NCBI GenBank assembly: GCA_000153445.1
Contig: CH672396.1
Location: forward strand, 467,668-531,667
From: a gamma proteobacterium HTCC2207
GTDB lineage: Bacteria; Pseudomonadota; Gammaproteobacteria; Pseudomonadales; Porticoccaceae
Length of the DNA: 64,000 nucleotides
Direction: 5' to 3'
The notes under the pieces are model-generated. The model worked only from the letters and a program-made list of their open reading frames with translations, was not told the origin of the DNA and did not search any database. Position 1 is the first letter of the stretch; the number at the start of each line of letters is the position of its first letter. Of the stretch, positions 8,577 to 17,871 are shown piece by piece. The translations under genes were made by a program, and so were the position numbers.

Positions 8577-9308
8577 ATGAGTAAAACAGTACTTTTAAAC
8601 AACGTCGAACATAAAGACTTGAAAGTTGACTCCAGCCACAGAGCTGAATATGGCGATAATGTGAATCGCATTTTAGCCTTTTCCACAGAATTTGGTGACC
8701 TGCAAAAGGAATACCCAATACTATTTTATAAAGACCCTAAAACAGAAGCCTTTCAGGCTCACGCTATTTTAGGTCTCGCCAAGGACGAAAATCTGTTTTT
8801 AGGCGATGATGGTTGGACAGGTAATTATGTCCCAGCTGTATTGGGCCGCGGCCCATTTCTTATCGGCTTTCAAGACCGTGAAGTTGATGGCAAAGCGGTT
8901 AAGGAACCCGTTATTCATATAGATATGGATAGCCCAAGAGTTGGCACCGACAGCGGACAGCCTTTATTTCTTGCCTACGGAGGCGATACGCCTTACTTAG
9001 AAAAAATCATGCAAACCCTTCAGGTAATTCATCAGGGCGCTGATCTCGACAAGAGATTCTTTTCAACACTCGATGCCATGGAGTTGTTTGAACCGGTCAA
9101 TATAGAAATCTCCCTGAGCAGTATTGCCAATGTAAACTTGCCTGATTATTACACTATTAACAAAGATAAATTGGCGCAGTTGGACGGTGAAAGTTTAGAA
9201 AAGCTAAACCGTATGGGCGTATTGAGCCTGGCGTACTTTGCGTTGGTATCCCTGGGTAACTTTAATAAGCTGATCGAGTTGAAAAACCAGAGCTCGGCGA
9301 TTGTTTAG
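8577..9308 (+). CDS. SapC-family protein
   Basis: A 243-residue soluble protein of the SapC family (PF07277). Recognisable segments are HAILGLAKDENLFL, VPAVLGRGPFLIG, and the C-terminal NRMGVLSLAYFALVSLGN. The family is named after a Campylobacter surface-array export gene, but its biochemical role is unknown. In marine and plant-associated Proteobacteria it occurs almost always beside TonB receptors, cupin/JmjC proteins and tryptophan-halogenase-like proteins, as here. It has no signal peptide, so it should act in the cytoplasm. Only 27 bases separate it from the cupin gene, suggesting one transcript for 8577-13500. Function is not assigned beyond this association. Confidence 0.88.
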   Translation: MSKTVLLNNVEHKDLKVDSSHRAEYGDNVNRILAFSTEFGDLQKEYPILFYKDPKTEAFQAHAILGLAKDENLFLGDDGWTGNYVPAVLGRGPFLIGFQDREVDGKAVKEPVIHIDMDSPRVGTDSGQPLFLAYGGDTPYLEKIMQTLQVIHQGADLDKRFFSTLDAMELFEPVNIEISLSSIANVNLPDYYTINKDKLAQLDGESLEKLNRMGVLSLAYFALVSLGNFNKLIELKNQSSAIV

Positions 9309-9335
9309 CAACCCCGCAGAAAAACTACTTTAATT

Positions 9336-10367
9336 ATGCGTTCTCCAGATAATAAAGTTCGGGTTATTGAGGGTGTAAGGCCCGACCAGATTCCTTTTGA
9401 TGAGCTGTTCCAGTCCAATCAGCCGATTATATTGCGCGGCTTGGTGTCTGACTGGGGGCTGGTTAAGGCAGGGAATGTGTCGCCAGAAACGGCAATGGAC
9501 GTTTTGCAGAGTCACAACAGTGGCAATCCCGTTGGTGTGTATGTTGCGCCGCCTGAAAGCAAGGCGCGGTTTTTTTATAACGACGATTGTAGCGGCTTTA
9601 ACTACGCCAGCCAGCACCGCGAACTGAGTGATATATTCAGCCAAATTCGCGACAACCAAAACAACCCTAATCACCCTTATCTGTATATGAATTCTCTGAC
9701 CCTGGATAATTGCTTTCCCGGGTTGCGCGACCACAATGACCTCGCCTTTGATCATCCACTTTTTACTCATAACAAGCCTTTATCCAAGGTCTGGGTAGGC
9801 ACAGAGTCGATTGCTGCCGCGCACTATGACGTACCCAGTAATTTAGCTTGCTGTGTACTGGGTAAGCGCCGCTTCACGCTATTTCCCCCAGAGCAGATCC
9901 ATAATCTGTACCCTGGTCCCCTGGAGCCGACTCCCGGCGGACAGGTTATCACCATGGTGGATCTGAAAAATCCTGACTTTGAGCGTTTCCCGCGAGTTCG
10001 TCAGGCGTTGGATGCGGCAGTGGTAGTGGATTTGGAACCTGGCGATGCCGTTTACTACCCAAGTATGTGGTGGCATCAGGTAGAGGCCTTGTCGCCGTTT
10101 AATATTATGATTAATTTTTGGTGGCTGACTGCCCCAGCCTATATGGGCAACCCTATGGACATAGTAATGCACGCCATGCTGGGTTTGAGAGATCGCCCCG
10201 AAGCCGAAAAGCAGGCTTGGCGGGAAGTGTTTGAATACTACGTGTTTGGCTCGCCGGAAACACCGAGAGAGTATCTGCCGCCATCTGCGCAGGGTGCATT
10301 GGCGGATCTTGATGACAATATGGTTCGACGCCTTCGAGCCTTAGTAAAAAATAAGCTAAATCGCTAG
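9336..10367 (+). CDS. Cupin_8/JmjC-like Fe(II)/2-oxoglutarate-type hydroxylase
   Basis: A 343-residue protein with the double-stranded beta-helix of the Cupin_8 (JmjC-like) family. The iron triad is visible: AHYDVPSN supplies His and Asp of the HxD pair near residues 167-169, and YYPSMWWHQVEAL supplies the distal His. The lysine in VLGKRRFTLFPPEQ is where JmjC-like enzymes bind 2-oxoglutarate. Related enzymes hydroxylate side chains of proteins or peptides. It is cytoplasmic (no signal peptide) and sits between SapC and two flavin halogenase-like genes. The substrate is unknown; a peptide or protein target is inferred from the family. No clear Shine-Dalgarno precedes the ATG, so translation may depend on coupling from sapC. 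Confidence 0.85.
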   Translation: MRSPDNKVRVIEGVRPDQIPFDELFQSNQPIILRGLVSDWGLVKAGNVSPETAMDVLQSHNSGNPVGVYVAPPESKARFFYNDDCSGFNYASQHRELSDIFSQIRDNQNNPNHPYLYMNSLTLDNCFPGLRDHNDLAFDHPLFTHNKPLSKVWVGTESIAAAHYDVPSNLACCVLGKRRFTLFPPEQIHNLYPGPLEPTPGGQVITMVDLKNPDFERFPRVRQALDAAVVVDLEPGDAVYYPSMWWHQVEALSPFNIMINFWWLTAPAYMGNPMDIVMHAMLGLRDRPEAEKQAWREVFEYYVFGSPETPREYLPPSAQGALADLDDNMVRRLRALVKNKLNR

Positions 10368-10449
10368 CCGCCCTAAGTTGCCTTGGATTGGATTGGATTG
10401 TTAGGTTGGGCTGCGCGAAAAATAAAATAATGTTGGGGGAGATAAAAGA

Positions 10450-11931
10450 ATGATGAAAGTGGTTATTGCTGGAGGTGGAACAGCCGGCTGGATGGCAGCT
10501 TGCGGTCTTTCATCCCGGTTGGCGAGTTTGCTGGATATTACCCTGATCGAGTCTGATGAAATTGGCACCGTAGGGGTAGGCGAAGCGACGATTCCACCTA
10601 TGCGTAATTTCCATCGACTGATGGGCATAGATGAGCAGGAATTTATGCGTGAAACCCAGGCTACGTTTAAGTTGGGTATTGAGTTTGATAACTGGGGCAA
10701 TATTGGCGACAGCTATATTCACTCCTTTGGTGAAATCGGTCAGCGCTCTTGGATGGCAGAGTTTCACGAATTCTGGATGGAAGCACAGGCCCAAGGTTTC
10801 GGCGGCAGTCTCGAGGATTACTGTCTCGAACTAAAAGCGGCTAAAGCAGGTAAGTTCGCCACCGCAATCGGCGACACAAGATTAAATTTTGCCTTTCATC
10901 TCGACGCCACGCGCTACGCAAAATACCTGCGCAAAAAAAGTGAAAAAGCGGGTGTGCGTCGTGTTGAGGGATTGATTGAGGACGTTCAGAAAGATCCCCA
11001 GTCCGGCGAGATAAAAGCCCTGCTATTGAAGAGTGGCGAGCTTATCGAAGGCGATCTATTTATCGACTGCACCGGGTTCCGTTCTCTGCTGCTGGGTGAA
11101 TCACTCGGCGTAGAATTCGACGATTGGAGTCACTGGTTATTCTCAGACCGAGCTATTGCGGTGCAGACGGAATCGATTGATGAACCAGTGCCCTATACCC
11201 GTGCAACAGCGCATCCCTCTGGCTGGCAGTGGCGCATCCCGCTGCAAAGTAGGGTCGGAAATGGCATTGTTTACAGCAGCCGTTTTATGTCTGACGACGA
11301 AGCCAAGCAAACCTTGCTAAATAATATTTCAGGGAAGATGATTACCGAGCCTCGACATATTAAGTATCGCACCGGGCGGCGTCAGAAATCCTGGCATAAA
11401 AACTGTGTTGCATTGGGATTGGCCAGTGGGTTTATTGAGCCATTGGAGTCCACCAGTATCCATCTGGTGATGACCGCCATTATTCGTTTAATTCGTCTCT
11501 TTCCCTTCGGCGATTCCAGCACAGCATTGGCCGATCGATTTAATCAGGAATCGACTACCGAGATAGAAACCGTAAGAGACTTTGTGATTCTGCACTACAA
11601 GCAAACCAATCGCACCGACACTGACTTTTGGAATGCGTATCGCACAATGGATATACCGGATACCCTTGCTCACCGCCTCGATATCTTTAAGAACAACGGC
11701 TATGTTTGGCCCGATGATGTCGCCTTGTTCCGCGTTGATTCCTGGGTTCAGGTGATGATGGGGCAGGGCTTAACGCCCAGCGGTTTCCACAGCGCAGGCA
11801 AGCTCACAGGTAGTGAAGGTCTTCAGCAATCACTGGCCAAATTAAAGACCTCGATTGATGAGAAGGTGGCCAAGCTTCCAACCCATCAGCAATTTATTGA
11901 CCATTACTGTGCTGCGCCCAAGGCAGACTGA
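10450..11931 (+). CDS. Flavin-dependent tryptophan-halogenase-family protein, canonical motifs
   Basis: A 493-residue member of PF04820. The FADH2-binding motif GGGTAGWM starts at residue 8. GVGEATIPP follows at 42-50. The lysine equivalent to PrnA K79 is K74 in FKLGIEFDNW; the diagnostic WxWxIP reads WQWRIP (259-264); the catalytic glutamate is E333 in PLESTS. All residues needed to make and guide hypohalous acid therefore appear present. These locus-associated proteins usually lie next to sugar TonB receptors rather than in antibiotic clusters, and their true substrates are unknown. GGGGGAG upstream of the ATG is a strong ribosome-binding site. A flavin reductase partner is not encoded nearby. 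Confidence 0.9.
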   Translation: MMKVVIAGGGTAGWMAACGLSSRLASLLDITLIESDEIGTVGVGEATIPPMRNFHRLMGIDEQEFMRETQATFKLGIEFDNWGNIGDSYIHSFGEIGQRSWMAEFHEFWMEAQAQGFGGSLEDYCLELKAAKAGKFATAIGDTRLNFAFHLDATRYAKYLRKKSEKAGVRRVEGLIEDVQKDPQSGEIKALLLKSGELIEGDLFIDCTGFRSLLLGESLGVEFDDWSHWLFSDRAIAVQTESIDEPVPYTRATAHPSGWQWRIPLQSRVGNGIVYSSRFMSDDEAKQTLLNNISGKMITEPRHIKYRTGRRQKSWHKNCVALGLASGFIEPLESTSIHLVMTAIIRLIRLFPFGDSSTALADRFNQESTTEIETVRDFVILHYKQTNRTDTDFWNAYRTMDIPDTLAHRLDIFKNNGYVWPDDVALFRVDSWVQVMMGQGLTPSGFHSAGKLTGSEGLQQSLAKLKTSIDEKVAKLPTHQQFIDHYCAAPKAD

Positions 11932-11955
11932 TCCGCTAAAAATATTGAGGCAATA

Positions 11956-13500
11956 ATGACTAAAACGGTAGTGATCGTAGGTGGTGGCAGTGCTGGTTGG
12001 TTGACAGCCGGCATTATTGCCGCCCGCCATAATCCTCTTGGTGAGGCAGGGCAAGGTACTAAAGTGATACTCCTTGAATCGCCGGATGTTGCCAATCTGG
12101 GTGTGGGCGAAGGAACCTGGCCAACCATGCGCGACACTCTGCGTCGCATAGGGATATCGGAAGGGGATTTCTTGCGCGCCTGCGATGTGGGCTTCAAACA
12201 GGGTTCTCAGTTTATCAACTGGCAGCGGGGTGAAGGGGAATCTTACTACCATCCTTTTGTTCCCCCGGCAGGTTACGGTTCTGTCAATTTGGCTGCCCAC
12301 TGGTTGGATAAAGCTGTGGATAGCACCTTTGCCGATGCCGTGTCTCCTCAGGGTAAGGTCTGTGATTTAGGGCTTGCGCCGAAAACAGCGCGCACGCCCG
12401 AATATGCTTTTGGGCTTAACTATGGCTACCATCTCAACGCCGGAAAATTTGTTGAATTATTAAAGCGCCACTGTGTAGACAAGCTCGGAGTGGACTATCA
12501 ATTGGGCCATGTTGACCAGATATTGTCGGATGAAAATGGTGATATCTCAGCGCTGTTATTAACTGCAGGCGACAAAATATCTGGCGATCTATTTGTTGAC
12601 TGCACGGGCTTTTCCGCTCTATTAATTGGCCAGCACTATCAGGTGCCCTTTGTCTCTCAGCGCGACTGTTTATTTAATGACACCGCTCTTGCGGTGCAGG
12701 CTGACCATGCTGACGAAGATACCCCTATCGCTTCCTGCACCAAGTCCACCGCCCAATCCAGTGGCTGGGTTTGGGACATTGCACTGCCAACGCGGCGCGG
12801 TATCGGCCACGTATTCTCCAGTCAACATATCTCCGTGGAAAAAGCGGAAGACGAGTTGCAGCGCTACCTTGCCGCAGACCCCGCTCTGGCGAAAAAGCAG
12901 CACAGCCCTCGAAAGATCACCTTTCAGCCGGGCCATAGAGAGCATTTCTGGCACAAGAATTGTGTTGCAGTGGGCGTCTCAGCGGGATTTGTTGAGCCCC
13001 TAGAGGCCAGTGCACTGGTATTAATTGAAAAGTCCGCGGAGTTTGTCAGCAATAACCTACCCCAAGACCGCGGGGCAATGACGGTTGTCGCTAAGCGTTT
13101 TAATGAGATTATCAGCAAATACTGGGTCGATATAATTGATTTTTTGAAGCTGCATTATGTGCTGACTGAACGCACGGATTCAGATTATTGGCGCGATCAT
13201 GTTCGGCCCCAGTCGATACCAGACAGTCTTCAAGACTCCTTGGAATTGTGGCGTTCTCAGGTTCCCTGGGTCTCGGACGGCAATAATCGCGCGGAGCTAT
13301 TTTCCGCTGCTAGTGTCCAGTACATACTTTATGGAATGGGCTTCGCTACCCAGATCAACAGTAGTCGCTATCGGGATTGGGATAAGGATGCGCTATTGGC
13401 GGACAGATTGATGCGTGATAATCGCGGCAAGACTGAGGCGCTAATGGCGAGCCAGCCGACCAACCGTGATCTGCTTAATCTGGTGCGCAGAACTTCCTAG
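11956..13500 (+). CDS. Second tryptophan-halogenase-family flavoprotein, divergent active-site motifs
   Basis: A 514-residue paralogue of the preceding gene, 24 bases downstream. The FAD motif GGGSAGW and GVGEGTWPT are kept, and K81 in FKQGSQFINW matches the halogenase lysine. Two signatures differ: the WxWxIP motif reads WVWDIA (alanine for proline), and the catalytic PLEST reads PLEAS (E350 kept, next residue Ala instead of Ser). It may halogenate a different substrate, act as a plain flavin hydroxylase, or form a heteromer with its neighbour. The gene ends in an 11-bp duplication (ctagagaattt/ctagggaattt at 13497-13518) that begins at the stop codon. Confidence 0.88.
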   Translation: MTKTVVIVGGGSAGWLTAGIIAARHNPLGEAGQGTKVILLESPDVANLGVGEGTWPTMRDTLRRIGISEGDFLRACDVGFKQGSQFINWQRGEGESYYHPFVPPAGYGSVNLAAHWLDKAVDSTFADAVSPQGKVCDLGLAPKTARTPEYAFGLNYGYHLNAGKFVELLKRHCVDKLGVDYQLGHVDQILSDENGDISALLLTAGDKISGDLFVDCTGFSALLIGQHYQVPFVSQRDCLFNDTALAVQADHADEDTPIASCTKSTAQSSGWVWDIALPTRRGIGHVFSSQHISVEKAEDELQRYLAADPALAKKQHSPRKITFQPGHREHFWHKNCVAVGVSAGFVEPLEASALVLIEKSAEFVSNNLPQDRGAMTVVAKRFNEIISKYWVDIIDFLKLHYVLTERTDSDYWRDHVRPQSIPDSLQDSLELWRSQVPWVSDGNNRAELFSAASVQYILYGMGFATQINSSRYRDWDKDALLADRLMRDNRGKTEALMASQPTNRDLLNLVRRTS

Positions 13501-13546
13501 AGAATTTCTAGGGAATTTACTCAGCGGTTAAGGCCTAGTCCAAGCG

Positions 13547-14263
13547 TCAGGAGAATTCGATAAAACTGGTAACCGTTAGGCGTCCGGTCTCAGGGCTGGG
13601 GTCAAAGTTATAATTCGGCCCAATAATTCCCGAGTGCAGGCTTGATCCGCGGTACATCAGCAATCGGTTATAAGCTGCTCCATAGGATGTAATCTGTGAA
13701 TAGTCCTTAGTAGAACCGCAGATATAGCCTGAAGGTTGACGTGCAGGGTCTTGAAGCCGGTTTACAATGCTAGCCTCATAATTTCCAAGCCGACTTCTGT
13801 CTATATAGTCATAACCGGTTTCACCGTGATGATAAAACGCAGTGCCGGAATCTGCTGCATCGCAGAGATAATGTATCACCGCCAAACTGTCTCTTGAAGG
13901 CGCATCAAAATGAGGCATGCGCTGCATGAGCTTAAGATCTTCAGGTTTGGAAGTAACTATCGAATATTTTGATGCGGCTGATTTTATCTTGCGCAGATCA
14001 AGATTAAAAAAATCGCGGATAAGGCCCTGAAAATTTCGTACTAGCCCGACAATATACGCATCAGATATGGCCATTCTGACGCCGGGATAAAAACTGTCTG
14101 CAACGGCGAAAGAATTTCGTCTAATGGCGTCCTGCTTAAGTGCGTCAGCGCCTTGAATATAGGAATCGACCCGTACTAGTTCCTGTTGGTCGGCGCCAAA
14201 TTTCACGCATTCGTATTGCATAGTATCGCAGGGTGCATAAAGTGATTTTTCATCAACAGACAT
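13547..14263 (-). CDS. DUF6445 protein, putative Fe(II)/2-oxoglutarate oxygenase
   Basis: A 238-residue protein convergent with the halogenase genes. The middle shows MPHFDAPSRDSLAVIHYLC with an HxD pair and GTAFYHH, and the C-terminal part shows RGSSLHSGI, with the distal His, followed by GRLTVTSFIEF, with an arginine where prolyl-hydroxylase-like enzymes bind 2-oxoglutarate. This fits the DUF6445 family, which also accompanies TonB-receptor/halogenase loci. It would be the second oxygenase of the cassette. Substrate unknown; the enzyme class is inferred from the spacing of the His, Asp and Arg residues. Confidence 0.75.
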   Translation of the reverse strand: MSVDEKSLYAPCDTMQYECVKFGADQQELVRVDSYIQGADALKQDAIRRNSFAVADSFYPGVRMAISDAYIVGLVRNFQGLIRDFFNLDLRKIKSAASKYSIVTSKPEDLKLMQRMPHFDAPSRDSLAVIHYLCDAADSGTAFYHHGETGYDYIDRSRLGNYEASIVNRLQDPARQPSGYICGSTKDYSQITSYGAAYNRLLMYRGSSLHSGIIGPNYNFDPSPETGRLTVTSFIEFS

Positions 14264-14590
14264 TTTTTTGATTCCTTGGCGCCACTTCTTCGCTAAAACA
14301 GGGCCATGTTTTTGGAGGCAGCAGCAGGCTAACTTAAAGGCTTAGCTTGCTGTTCACTTTGGACTAATAGTGCAGCATAAATGAATTTTCGATAGATGCA
14401 CATAGGTTATTATTTTGCCAAAAACGTAGCCGCAAAATGGTAAGATTCGGCCGCGGATTTACTGGATCTAGAAAGATTAAAAATGTCTTTTAGGCATTCT
14501 GCAAATGCAGCAAATGGCGATTATCTTATCGACCTGTAAATGCTAAACAAAAATAGTTAATACTTTAAAATTTATAATCGGAGTTTCTTG
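14264..14590. promoter_or_regulatory. Divergent control region between the DUF6445 and GH3 genes
   Basis: A 327-base stretch without a gene that I can support. It must contain the outward promoters of the DUF6445 gene (minus) and the GH3 gene (plus). It is AT-rich toward the GH3 start and contains the short direct repeat GCAAATGCAGCAAATGGCG, but no operator or terminator that I can name. Confidence 0.5.
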
Positions 14591-17113
14591 ATGAGTGGCA
14601 CACCTTATTTCATGGCGGGCTTAGTATTGTCTGTATTAGTTGGATGTGATTCTGGCCCTGCTGTGGACAAAACGGCTTCTGCCGTGGCAAAAATTCATCC
14701 AGAGATCTGGCCCAAACAGGCCTCACCCTTTGCCCAAGATGAAAATTTAGAGCAGCGAGTTAACGCTCTAGTCAACAATATGAGTCTAGAGGAAAAGGTC
14801 GGTCAGACTATTCAGGCGGATATTGCATCGGTCACGCCAGATCAAGTGCGTGAATACCATTTGGGATCCATACTCAATGGTGGTAACTCCGCACCAGGGG
14901 ATGACAATCGAACAACCCCAGCGGCTTGGGTAGCCCTCGCCGATGAATTTTGGTTGGCCTCCACCGACAAGCGAGATGGTCGAATCGGTATTCCCGCACT
15001 CTGGGGAACAGATGCTGTGCACGGGCACAATAATATAGTCGGCGCGACACTCTTTCCCCACAATATCGGTCTAGGTGCAGCCAATAATCCAGAGTTGATG
15101 CATCAAATCGGTACTGTTACTGCCAAAGAGATTCTTGTTACCGGTTTAGATTGGACCTTTGCGCCAACTATTGCTGTTGTCCGTGACGATCGCTGGGGGC
15201 GAACCTATGAAAGTTTCTCCGAGGATCCGGCCATCGTTAGAGAATACGCAGGTCATTTGGTAGAGGGCCTTCAGGGCAAACTCAGCGACAACACTTTCCT
15301 CGATGACGATCATCTGATCGCAACAGCCAAACACTTTATTGGTGACGGCGGCACTGTCGATGGCCGCGATCAGGGCGACAATATCTCCAGTGAAGAAGAC
15401 TTGCGAGATATTCAGGGCGCCGGTTATCCGGTGGCGATAAATCGTGGTGTGCAATCGGTGATGGCCTCTTTTAATAGCTGGCATGGCCGAAAACTGCATG
15501 GTTATAAAGAACTGTTGAGCGATGTACTTGTAGATCAAATGGGATTTTCTGGATTTGTCGTTGGCGACTGGAACGGCCACGGACAGGTCGAGGGCTGTAC
15601 CAATGAGTCCTGCGCGGCGTCTTTTAATAATGGCGTAGACATGTTTATGGCGCCTGATAGCTGGCAAGAGCTCTATGCCAATACCTTGGCTCAAGTAAAA
15701 ACGGGCGAGATTAAGATGGCGCGTTTAGATCAAGCGGTAAGTCGTATTCTGAGGGTAAAAATACGTGCCGGATTGTTCGAGGCGGGATTGCCTTCAAAGC
15801 GCAAATATGCGGGTCGCTATGAGTTACTCGCCGCCCCAGAGCATCGAAAAATCGCCCGACAAGCGGTACGTCAGTCGCTGGTTCTACTGAAAAATGCAAA
15901 TCAATTACTGCCGCTTTCGCCAGCCGCGAATATCTTGGTTGCCGGTGATGGTGCCCACAATATTGGCAAACAGACCGGCGGTTGGACGCTATCTTGGCAG
16001 GGTAATGGCAACACTAGAGAACATTTCCCCAACGCAATGTCGATTTTTGAGGGTATTGAAGAGCAAGTTAAAGCGGCTGGTGGTCAAGCAACTTTAAGCA
16101 TAGAGGGTGAGTACAACACCAAACCTGACGTGGCTGTGGTGGTGTTTGGCGAAGATCCCTATGCAGAGTTTCAGGGCGATCGCCCACATGTAGACTTTCA
16201 ATCTGAAGCGGCTTTGGAATTGCTCAATAAATTTAATTCTCAGGGTATTCCCACTGTAGCGGTTTTCCTCTCTGGGCGAGCAATGTGGGTTAATCCTGAA
16301 ATAAATGCTGCAGATGCTTTTGTTGCCGCTTGGTTACCTGGCAGTGAGGGTGCTGGTATTGCTGACGTTTTGTTGCGCAGCGTCGGCAATGAAATTCAAT
16401 ATGATTTTCATGGCCGGCTGTCTTTTTCCTGGCCTAGAACGGGTATCCAAACCGCGGTTAATGTTGGTGACCAAGACTATAACCCTCTCTTTGCCTATGG
16501 TTTCGGTTTGAAATATTCGGATACTGGTGAGCTTGAAACGCTTTCAGAAGATGCGCAGCTGGGCGACAGTGCTAAGAACCAAAGTCTGAATTTTTTAAAT
16601 GCAGGCGAAGCTGTTTCACCTTGGCGTTTGGTCATGCGTGACTCTGCCGGTACCCTGCAGGTAACTCAGTCAAAGGCCGTCAGTGCTTCAGGTGTGCTAA
16701 CAATGGCAGCGGTTGATTATATGGCTCAAGAAGATTCCCGTTTATTCGCCTTTTCGGATGCGGCCACGCTGTCTATTGAAGGTGAGGCTATTGATATTTC
16801 ACGTGAATCTAATGGTGATATGGCGATAGAAATTCACTATAAAGTGCTCGGGGAGTCAGTCGCTAAAACGACTCTTGGTGTTGGCTGCGGTAATGACTGT
16901 TCTGGTGCTATGGATATTACAGAAGCGCTAGCGAGCAAGCTTAATCAGGGATGGCAGACCTCCCGTCTAAAGCTAAATTGCTTTGCCGAAAAAGGGGCCG
17001 ATATGGAAAATATGAGCTCACCTATCATTTTGAAAGTCTCTGGACCACTGCAAGTGCAGTTGAGCTCGATTAATATCGTTAGTAATCAAGGGGACGCTAG
17101 CTGTTCCCTGTAA
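14591..17113 (+). CDS. GH3-family beta-glucosidase/exo-glucanase lipoprotein
   Basis: An 840-residue exo-acting glycosidase. The ATG at 14591 is chosen over the in-frame TTG just before it because CGGAG lies seven bases upstream. The lipobox LSVLVGC predicts a lipidated Cys19. The N-terminal GH3 barrel carries KHFIGDGGT and the nucleophile aspartate (about residue 326) in GFVVGDWNG; the second domain contains VFGEDPYAEFQGDR, where the acid/base glutamate of exo-1,3/1,4-beta-glucanases lies. Residues after about 660 form an extra beta domain seen in ExoP-type enzymes. It probably releases glucose from beta-glucan oligosaccharides in the periplasm, downstream of GH30 and GH16, feeding the MFS sugar porter. 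Confidence 0.92.
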   Translation: MSGTPYFMAGLVLSVLVGCDSGPAVDKTASAVAKIHPEIWPKQASPFAQDENLEQRVNALVNNMSLEEKVGQTIQADIASVTPDQVREYHLGSILNGGNSAPGDDNRTTPAAWVALADEFWLASTDKRDGRIGIPALWGTDAVHGHNNIVGATLFPHNIGLGAANNPELMHQIGTVTAKEILVTGLDWTFAPTIAVVRDDRWGRTYESFSEDPAIVREYAGHLVEGLQGKLSDNTFLDDDHLIATAKHFIGDGGTVDGRDQGDNISSEEDLRDIQGAGYPVAINRGVQSVMASFNSWHGRKLHGYKELLSDVLVDQMGFSGFVVGDWNGHGQVEGCTNESCAASFNNGVDMFMAPDSWQELYANTLAQVKTGEIKMARLDQAVSRILRVKIRAGLFEAGLPSKRKYAGRYELLAAPEHRKIARQAVRQSLVLLKNANQLLPLSPAANILVAGDGAHNIGKQTGGWTLSWQGNGNTREHFPNAMSIFEGIEEQVKAAGGQATLSIEGEYNTKPDVAVVVFGEDPYAEFQGDRPHVDFQSEAALELLNKFNSQGIPTVAVFLSGRAMWVNPEINAADAFVAAWLPGSEGAGIADVLLRSVGNEIQYDFHGRLSFSWPRTGIQTAVNVGDQDYNPLFAYGFGLKYSDTGELETLSEDAQLGDSAKNQSLNFLNAGEAVSPWRLVMRDSAGTLQVTQSKAVSASGVLTMAAVDYMAQEDSRLFAFSDAATLSIEGEAIDISRESNGDMAIEIHYKVLGESVAKTTLGVGCGNDCSGAMDITEALASKLNQGWQTSRLKLNCFAEKGADMENMSSPIILKVSGPLQVQLSSINIVSNQGDASCSL

Positions 17114-17156
17114 GGCTGTGTAGATTGTTTGGGCCTTGTGAGCGAGATTATAAAGC

Positions 17157-17184
17157 AAGGCTCTTAACAAAAGGCTCTTAACAA
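17157..17184. repeat. Two perfect copies of a 14-bp direct repeat
   Basis: AAGGCTCTTAACAA occurs twice head to tail, with a degenerate third start (AAGCTCTGGAA). It lies 43 bases after the GH3 stop codon, in the gap before the sigma-factor gene. Confidence 0.85.
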
Positions 17185-17340
17185 AAGCTCTGGAAAAAAG
17201 CCTTGAAACAATATGGTCGTTTAGAGAGCGGATTTGCTAGGCTAGAACGTCTTAGTAAAGTAGCTATTATTCATCGTATATAGAAGCTCATGGATTATCC
17301 TATTTTATGCGTAAATATTTTTTGTTAATTGAAATAGTCT

Positions 17341-17871
17341 ATGACGCCGAATAATCAAAAAAGCGAGATTCATGAGGTCTATAGTCGCCATCGTGCTGAA
17401 CTGTGTCGTTATGTCATCAATAAAGTTAATGTTACTAATGATGAGGCTCAGGATATAGTTCAGGCGGCCTTTGCGCGGGTAATTGAAATGGATTTTGAGC
17501 AGATCAAAAATCCAAGGGCCCTGCTATATAAAACCAGTTATAACATCGCCATTGACCAAGTAAGGCACAGTGGCGTGCGCCAGAGACATGTTCAGGCGGT
17601 TGTTGATGCCGATGCGAAAATGGTTGAGGAGTTAAGTCCAGACCGTATTCATGATGGCAAGCGGCAGCTGAGAATTGTCGTTAAAGCGCTTTGGGGTATG
17701 CCCAAAAAACGCCGGAGGTTGATGGTGATGAGTCGTTTTGATGGGCTGAGTTATGCTGAAATTTCTCGAACAGTGGGTCTGTCAGAAACAGTTGTACGTA
17801 AGCATGTAACAAAAGCACTTTTGGAGTGTCAAAAAGCGCTACAAGCCCAAGCGGGTAAGAATACACAATGA
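17341..17871 (+). CDS. ECF sigma factor, FecI-like
   Basis: A 176-residue sigma-70 family protein of ECF size. Region 2 shows RYVINKVN...DEAQDIVQAAFARVIE and NPRALLYKTSYNIAIDQVR, which recognise the -10 element; region 4 shows LSYAEISRTVGLSETVVRKH, the -35 helix-turn-helix. It overlaps the downstream FecR gene by four bases (ATGA), typical of translationally coupled sigma/anti-sigma pairs. A TonB receptor with an STN domain is encoded 2.8 kb downstream, so a FecI/FecR/FecA-type surface signalling chain is plausible. The neighbours are sugar genes, so the signal is more likely a glycan than an iron chelate. Confidence 0.9.
   Translation: MTPNNQKSEIHEVYSRHRAELCRYVINKVNVTNDEAQDIVQAAFARVIEMDFEQIKNPRALLYKTSYNIAIDQVRHSGVRQRHVQAVVDADAKMVEELSPDRIHDGKRQLRIVVKALWGMPKKRRRLMVMSRFDGLSYAEISRTVGLSETVVRKHVTKALLECQKALQAQAGKNTQ

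Noticed and set aside
11956-13500. Second halogenase gene as a pseudogene
   Set aside because: The frame is intact over the full family length and FAD, lysine and glutamate sites are kept, so it is divergent rather than broken.
15146-15694. Antisense ORF within the GH3 gene
   Set aside because: It lies over the conserved catalytic part of GH3 and shows no family signature.
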